DNA of 24,288 bases from an uncultured Eubacteriales bacterium (GTDB taxonomy: Bacteria; Bacillota; Clostridia; Oscillospirales; CAG-382), in the NCBI GenBank assembly GCA_934444485.1, contig CAKSCN010000016.1, forward strand, positions 1 to 24,288, in the 5' to 3' direction. The notes beneath the pieces are model-generated. The model worked only from the letters and a program-made list of their open reading frames with translations, searched no databases and had not been told where the DNA came from. The translations under genes and the position numbers were made by a program. Position 1 is the first letter of the stretch. Every line of letters begins with the position of its first letter. Positions 20,533 through 24,288 of the stretch are shown here, piece by piece.

Positions 20533-22062
20533 ATGAAAACATTCGCAAAACGTCTTCTGTGTCTCGGACTTTCGGCTGTTCTTGCACTCGGGCTTGCAGC
20601 CTGCGGCGGCAACGGTACGACCGAAAACGACGGCACGGCAGACAACAATGACACGACAACGGTCAACGACACTGTCGGCACGCAGAAAGCGGAGCTTCTG
20701 TCCTTTGACGTCCGTCCCGACGCACCCACCGAAATCCCGGAAGGACTCGACATTGACTGGAATCACCGCTATACCTTTGCGGAGCTTGAGTCTCAGCTTT
20801 CCGGAATGGCGGACGCATACCCCGATATCACCGAGCTTTATTCTATCGGCACAACGTGGCAGGAGAGAGATCTCTGGTGCCTTGAAATAACAAACAAGGC
20901 TGTCCCGGAGGAGGAGAAAACGGGTATCGGCGTGTTTGCGAATATCCACGGCGGCGAGCGTGAAAGTGCCTCTTCGGCAATGTACACCGCATGGTGGCTG
21001 ACGCTCTGCTCGAACGACGACTACGTCAAGGGAATTCTCGACAACTACATAATATACGTAATCCCCGTAATAAACCCCGACGGATACGAGCAGTCGTTTG
21101 TCATCAATAACCGTCCGAATCTGCGCCCGAGAGACGCAAACGGCGACAACATTCCGTTCAGCGATCCGTATGCCGATATTGACGGAGACGGTTTCATCGC
21201 AACGCTCTACAGAGGAAAAGCCGACGACACTCCCTCGACGAAGCTTCCCGTGTTCGGTATGGAAAGCCCCGACTGGGACGGCAACGGCATTCTCGGCGAC
21301 GACCCCCGCACAAGCGGAATCGACATGAACCGTACCTTTGATTATCAGTGGAATCGCTACGATATCGAGACGAAGGACAACGGGCAGATAGGCAACGTAA
21401 ACTGGACCTCCGCCGGCACAGCCCCGGCAACAGAACCGGAGATTAAGGCACTTCAGACATTCATGTACGAACACGATATAGACGCTCTCGCAACGCTTCA
21501 CACCGGCATTCAGTGCGTTCTTTACCCGTGGTGCTACCGTCCCTACGACGAAAACAATCCCGACGACGCCGAGATCCCGTTCATGAAGGAAACCTCCGCA
21601 AAGATGGCGCAGGCTTTCAGCGACTACACCGGCAGAGGATTTTACACCATGAGCTCCAACGAGGACTACCCCACGGCGGCGGAGCTTATCGACTACGCAT
21701 ACGGTCGTTATAATATCCACGCCTACACAATCGAGGTGTACAGTCCCGGAAAGTCCGAAAACGGAGACGTAAGCGAATGCAAGTGGGAAAACACAATGCC
21801 CGAGGCAAAGTGGGTGTTCTACTCCCGTGACGAGATAAAGGACAAACTCGGTCTTGACCCTGACGCCATAACCGATAATAACGGCGTCGGACTTGCCGCA
21901 GACGAGGGATTGTGGTTCTACACAAGCGACAGAAATCAGATGGTGAACCTTGCCCCCGAGGAGCAGGACGTCATGGTCAGAGGCTGCCGTGATGCGATAC
22001 TCACCATGATTGAAAGCGAGCCGAGCGGCGGCGGTTACAAAAACCCCGGCTTTTACAAGTAA
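20533..22062 (+). CDS. lipoprotein M14-family zinc carboxypeptidase
   Basis: A 509-residue exported protein. Residues 1-24 are a lipoprotein signal (basic start, hydrophobic core, lipobox LAAC with Cys24), followed by an Asn/Asp/Thr-rich linker. The peptidase domain runs from about 70 to 500. Zinc ligands are His139 and Glu142 (HGGE) and His323 (LHTG); the substrate carboxylate would bind at Asn266-Arg267 (DMNRTFD); Glu401 in YTIEVYS is the general base. All residues for M14 activity are present. Residues about 195-262 form an Asp/Gly-rich insert (DIDGDGF, PDWDGNGILGDD) that may bind calcium. Anchored on the outer face of the membrane, it probably trims peptides or cell-wall stem peptides. 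Substrate unknown. Confidence 0.92.
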   Translation: MKTFAKRLLCLGLSAVLALGLAACGGNGTTENDGTADNNDTTTVNDTVGTQKAELLSFDVRPDAPTEIPEGLDIDWNHRYTFAELESQLSGMADAYPDITELYSIGTTWQERDLWCLEITNKAVPEEEKTGIGVFANIHGGERESASSAMYTAWWLTLCSNDDYVKGILDNYIIYVIPVINPDGYEQSFVINNRPNLRPRDANGDNIPFSDPYADIDGDGFIATLYRGKADDTPSTKLPVFGMESPDWDGNGILGDDPRTSGIDMNRTFDYQWNRYDIETKDNGQIGNVNWTSAGTAPATEPEIKALQTFMYEHDIDALATLHTGIQCVLYPWCYRPYDENNPDDAEIPFMKETSAKMAQAFSDYTGRGFYTMSSNEDYPTAAELIDYAYGRYNIHAYTIEVYSPGKSENGDVSECKWENTMPEAKWVFYSRDEIKDKLGLDPDAITDNNGVGLAADEGLWFYTSDRNQMVNLAPEEQDVMVRGCRDAILTMIESEPSGGGYKNPGFYK

Positions 22063-22134
22063 TAAACGATAAGCAATGCGGCGAAGCTTCTCAACTCACA
22101 CATTGCGGTGAAGTGAAGTTCAAGCATAAAATTA

Positions 22135-22161
22135 CCCCTGTGATCTCGATGATTACAGGGG
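22135..22161. terminator. hairpin between convergent genes, likely terminator of the esterase gene
   Basis: An 11-bp stem (22135-22145 with 22151-22161, one G-U), loop TCGAT. On the minus strand it is followed by TAATTTT, a moderate T tract; on the plus strand there is no T run. Confidence 0.5.
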
Positions 22162-22175
22162 CTTGCTGTGTGATG

Positions 22176-23177
22176 TTATATTCTTTTTTCAAGAACCGCT
22201 GCTATTCTTGCGGCAAGCTTGTCCTTGGTTTTGGGGTGGATGTCGTCCTTTTCGCAAACGTCGGCGCTTATGACCGTTTCAACATTCGGCGTCATGCCGC
22301 ATATGTCGAGCTGCGCCTTCTGTATTCCTCTCCACGCCGTGCCGTCACGCTCCGTGTAGTCCGCAATCTGCACTATAGCAAACGGAAGCTCTTCGTCGCA
22401 AAAGTCTCGCCGCATTACCTCAATGAGACATTTCAGCTCTTTTGCGTAAACTGCCGCCTCGGCGTCCGAAGCGTCGCTCTCGCCCTGATACCACACAACC
22501 GCCGAGAGAGGGAAGGGGCGCACCTGAGAGAGTGCGTAATCGTAGAGAATACCGTCGTGATTGAAGCTCTGCCAAGGCTCGTATACATGGTCAATGCTCT
22601 TTTCTTCAATCGGAATATTTATTCCGAGATCTTCGAGACTGCCCTTCGGAAGCCACGACTCTATAATCGACGCACCCTGATAGCACGCAACAATTCCGAC
22701 GGCGATTCCTTTCTTCTCCGCAATTTCGTTTGAAACAAGGTACGCCAACGCACTTCTGTCTCCGGCAGTCTCGGCGGTGCTTGTCATCCAGCAGTCCGCA
22801 GCGGTGAAACGATCGGTTTTGATTATTCTGTCCGCCGTGAAAAAGCGCACGAGAGGGTTGGTTTTCCGCTCTTTCGTGTTTGTCTCATGCAGTTTGAACT
22901 CCATGTTCGACTGTCCTGCCATGAGGTACACTTCGCCTATGTATATGTTGCCGAAGATGTACTCCGTACCGTCAAGAACTGCCGTCATGGTGTACGGACC
23001 GCCGTATTCGTTTATCGGAGGAAACACCGCCGACCACTTGCCGTTTTCGGAATTTACCGTTACGGTTTCTCCGCAGAAAACAATACTGCCGTTTCCGTCG
23101 CCGTCACCGAATACTCTTATCGGTTTACCTTTCGGAAAAACCATGTTTGAAGAAAAAATACTTGCAAATTTCATCAT
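22176..23177 (-). CDS. sialate O-acetylesterase family (SGNH/SASA) hydrolase
   Basis: A 333-residue protein without signal peptide. An N-terminal beta domain (MVFPKGKPIRVFG, as in sialate 9-O-acetylesterases) is followed by the SGNH hydrolase domain: GQSNMEF with the nucleophile Ser90, VVWYQGESDA (the Gly/Asn-type oxyanion block) and DDIHPKTK with Asp311 or Asp312 and His314. These enzymes remove acetyl groups from sialic acids or from xylan-type glycans; without other sialic acid genes here, the substrate is open. Two ATGs lie in tandem after GAGGT; either 23177 or 23174 may be used. It starts 7 nt after the AraC gene, so it is co-transcribed with its regulator. Confidence 0.88.
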   Translation of the reverse strand: MMKFASIFSSNMVFPKGKPIRVFGDGDGNGSIVFCGETVTVNSENGKWSAVFPPINEYGGPYTMTAVLDGTEYIFGNIYIGEVYLMAGQSNMEFKLHETNTKERKTNPLVRFFTADRIIKTDRFTAADCWMTSTAETAGDRSALAYLVSNEIAEKKGIAVGIVACYQGASIIESWLPKGSLEDLGINIPIEEKSIDHVYEPWQSFNHDGILYDYALSQVRPFPLSAVVWYQGESDASDAEAAVYAKELKCLIEVMRRDFCDEELPFAIVQIADYTERDGTAWRGIQKAQLDICGMTPNVETVISADVCEKDDIHPKTKDKLAARIAAVLEKRI

Positions 23178-23184
23178 TATTACC

Positions 23185-24018
23185 TCACTTGTTTACTTTC
23201 TTCTGCCACTTTCCCGGGGAAGTGCCTGCTGTTTTTTTGAAAAATCTTCCGAAGCTTGCGGAATCGGAGAAGCCGAGTGTGTACGCAACCTCCGAGACGG
23301 TAAGACTTCCGTCGGCAAGCAGTCTTTTCGCACGCTCTGTTTTGCCGTGGGCGATGTATTCTGACGGGGAAAGCCCCGAATAGCTCTTGAAAAGCTCTCT
23401 GAAAGTACTCTCGCTCACAGAACACATATGTGCAAGCTCGGAAACGCTCGGATTTTTGTCGTAGTTCTCTTCGAGGTATACTATTCCTTGCGCTATTACG
23501 CTGTACTTTTTTGACAAAAGTTTTGAGATGTATTCCGACCTTGAAAGCTCGGCTATTATGCCGTAGGCGACCGATTTGATATATGCCGGCGAGCGGTTCA
23601 TGCTTTTGTAGGCGTCGGCAAGTGTGAAAAAACTCTCGTATATTCCGCCGCTTCCGCCGTGTTCGACGATGAATGGCGAATCTGACTGTGTGACGCTTAT
23701 TATTTCACCATCGGCATCCCGTGCAAGAAACTCGAAAAGTACGGTGTGAGAGTCGCTGTGCGGAGAAAGACTCTCGAATTTTGTCCTGTACTCTGCACCG
23801 TGCGGAATATAAATAATGCTTCCCCTCGAAACCTCGGAGAGTTCGTGCCTCGGTGTTTCGTAAACCGCCGTGCAGTCGTGAAAATATACGAGAGCGTCGG
23901 TCGGCCTTGGGTGATCCATGTTGAAACGCCCGAGTTTTCTCCAATCCTGACGCATGGCGAATACATTCGTAAGCTCAAAATTTGCATCGTGCAGCTCGGT
24001 AATGCTTCTTGTCTCCAT
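23185..24018 (-). CDS. AraC family transcriptional regulator
   Basis: A 277-residue protein. The N-terminal 150 residues form a cupin-like ligand domain (RGSIIYIPHGAEYRTKF). The C-terminal 100 residues carry the two AraC helix-turn-helix motifs (PSVSELAHMCSVSESTFRELFK and LTVSEVAYTLGFSDSASFGRFFKK, each cited in part as SELAHMCSVSES and VAYTLGFSDSASFGRFFK). Such proteins usually activate sugar-use genes. The ribosome binding site is GAGGTGA before the ATG. It precedes the esterase gene on the same transcript and is divergent from the ThuA-like gene, with 21-bp phased repeats in between, so it probably controls both. Confidence 0.93.
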   Translation of the reverse strand: METRSITELHDANFELTNVFAMRQDWRKLGRFNMDHPRPTDALVYFHDCTAVYETPRHELSEVSRGSIIYIPHGAEYRTKFESLSPHSDSHTVLFEFLARDADGEIISVTQSDSPFIVEHGGSGGIYESFFTLADAYKSMNRSPAYIKSVAYGIIAELSRSEYISKLLSKKYSVIAQGIVYLEENYDKNPSVSELAHMCSVSESTFRELFKSYSGLSPSEYIAHGKTERAKRLLADGSLTVSEVAYTLGFSDSASFGRFFKKTAGTSPGKWQKKVNK

Positions 24019-24039
24019 AAATTCACCTCGTTGCCTGTG

Positions 24040-24068
24040 ATTTTAGTATATTTCGATGATTTTGTCAA
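24040..24068 (-). promoter_or_regulatory. promoter of the AraC-esterase unit
   Basis: On the minus strand TTGACA (24068-24063), 17-bp spacer, TAAAAT (24045-24040). Confidence 0.65.
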
Positions 24069-24127
24069 GGATAGACGGTTAATTTTTTGTAAATTCGGCA
24101 CCACATTGACAAAATTGTAGCAAACTT

Positions 24128-24154
24128 ACCGACCATGCATATTTTTTGACCGAC
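24128..24154 (+). promoter_or_regulatory. 21-bp spaced direct repeats, candidate AraC-type binding site
   Basis: ACCGAC at 24128-24133 and at 24149-24154, 21 bp apart (two helical turns), ending 7 bp before the -35 of the ThuA-like gene, the normal place for an AraC-type activator. The match is only six bases per unit. Confidence 0.4.
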
Positions 24155-24161
24155 TCTGCTA

Positions 24162-24190
24162 TTGAAAAAAGGTTTGCCGTGTGCTATAAT
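24162..24190 (+). promoter_or_regulatory. promoter of the ThuA-like gene
   Basis: TTGAAA at 24162-24167, 17-bp spacer, TATAAT at 24185-24190. Confidence 0.75.
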
Positions 24191-24246
24191 CGATCCGGAA
24201 ACAAAAGCGGTGCGCTTTACGGCGAACAAACGACGGAGGCAGTAAA

Positions 24247-24288
24247 ATGAGCAAGATAAACGTAACCGTGTGGAACGAATACGTCCAC
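24247..24288 (+). CDS. ThuA-like protein, first 14 codons (cut by window edge)
   Basis: Only the N-terminus is visible: MSKINVTVWNEYVH. The pattern I-x-VTVWNE-x-x-H is the conserved start of ThuA-domain proteins (class I glutamine amidotransferase-like fold), first linked to trehalose use in rhizobia and often beside sugar dehydrogenases. GGAGG lies 8-10 bases before the ATG, and a good promoter precedes it. Given 14 residues, the family call is likely but not certain. Confidence 0.65.
   Translation, partial: MSKINVTVWNEYVH

Noticed and set aside
22113..22733. 206-codon plus-strand open frame after the carboxypeptidase
   Set aside because: Opposite the esterase gene, starts before a hairpin, low-complexity translation without motifs.

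Overview
The window looks like a chromosome segment of an anaerobic Firmicute, most likely a Clostridia/Oscillospiraceae-type gut bacterium. This rests on a T-box leader, strong AGGAGG-type ribosome binding sites, sigma-A promoters (TTGACA-17-TATAAT, often with an extended -10), an rplM-rpsI pair, and a mid-GC host sequence interrupted by one clearly AT-richer block. The genus is inference; no rRNA or tRNA gene is present.

Layout. 1-728: 3' part of lysA. 797-2953: a T-box operon (putative Phe specifier TTC) with a phenylacetate-CoA ligase family enzyme and a small tandem-ACT protein. 3093-5534: a large nucleotidyltransferase / left-handed beta-helix / phosphohexomutase fusion whose mutase half has lost its catalytic motifs. 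5633-8489 (minus strand): MATE exporter, TtcA-like tRNA thiolase and GNAT acetyltransferase. 8673-9598: rplM-rpsI.

9586-15002: an integrated element of about 5.4 kb inserted exactly at the 3' end of rpsI. It is bounded by 39-bp direct repeats (attL/attR, one mismatch) that include the rpsI stop codon and one arm of its terminator. Inside, a repressor and a tyrosine integrase point right. A divergent leftward set points the other way: a small basic protein, an excisionase-like protein, a winged-helix protein, a short DUF6291-like protein, a repeat-rich origin-like region, a small-terminase-like HTH protein and four unknown proteins. There is no large terminase, capsid, portal, relaxase or obvious Rep/primase. 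The plan (int and repressor divergent from xis, then origin, then a TerS-like gene) resembles a phage satellite of the PICI type reduced to a very small size. That is the most interesting hypothesis in the window. It also carries helically phased integrase arm sites at both ends and a candidate small RNA antisense to the leader of the xis operon.

15204-20212: a small membrane protein, then a DeoR-family repressor divergent from an operon of three genes: a GDPD-PHP fusion phosphoesterase, a xylose-isomerase-like TIM barrel protein and a zinc-dependent polyol dehydrogenase. Together they suggest catabolism of a glycerophosphodiester or other phosphorylated polyol. 20361-22062: a lipoprotein M14 zinc carboxypeptidase behind a 137-nt leader that may fold. 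22176-24288: an AraC regulator and sialate O-acetylesterase-type hydrolase, divergent from the start of a ThuA-like gene, probably a glycan/sugar-use locus.
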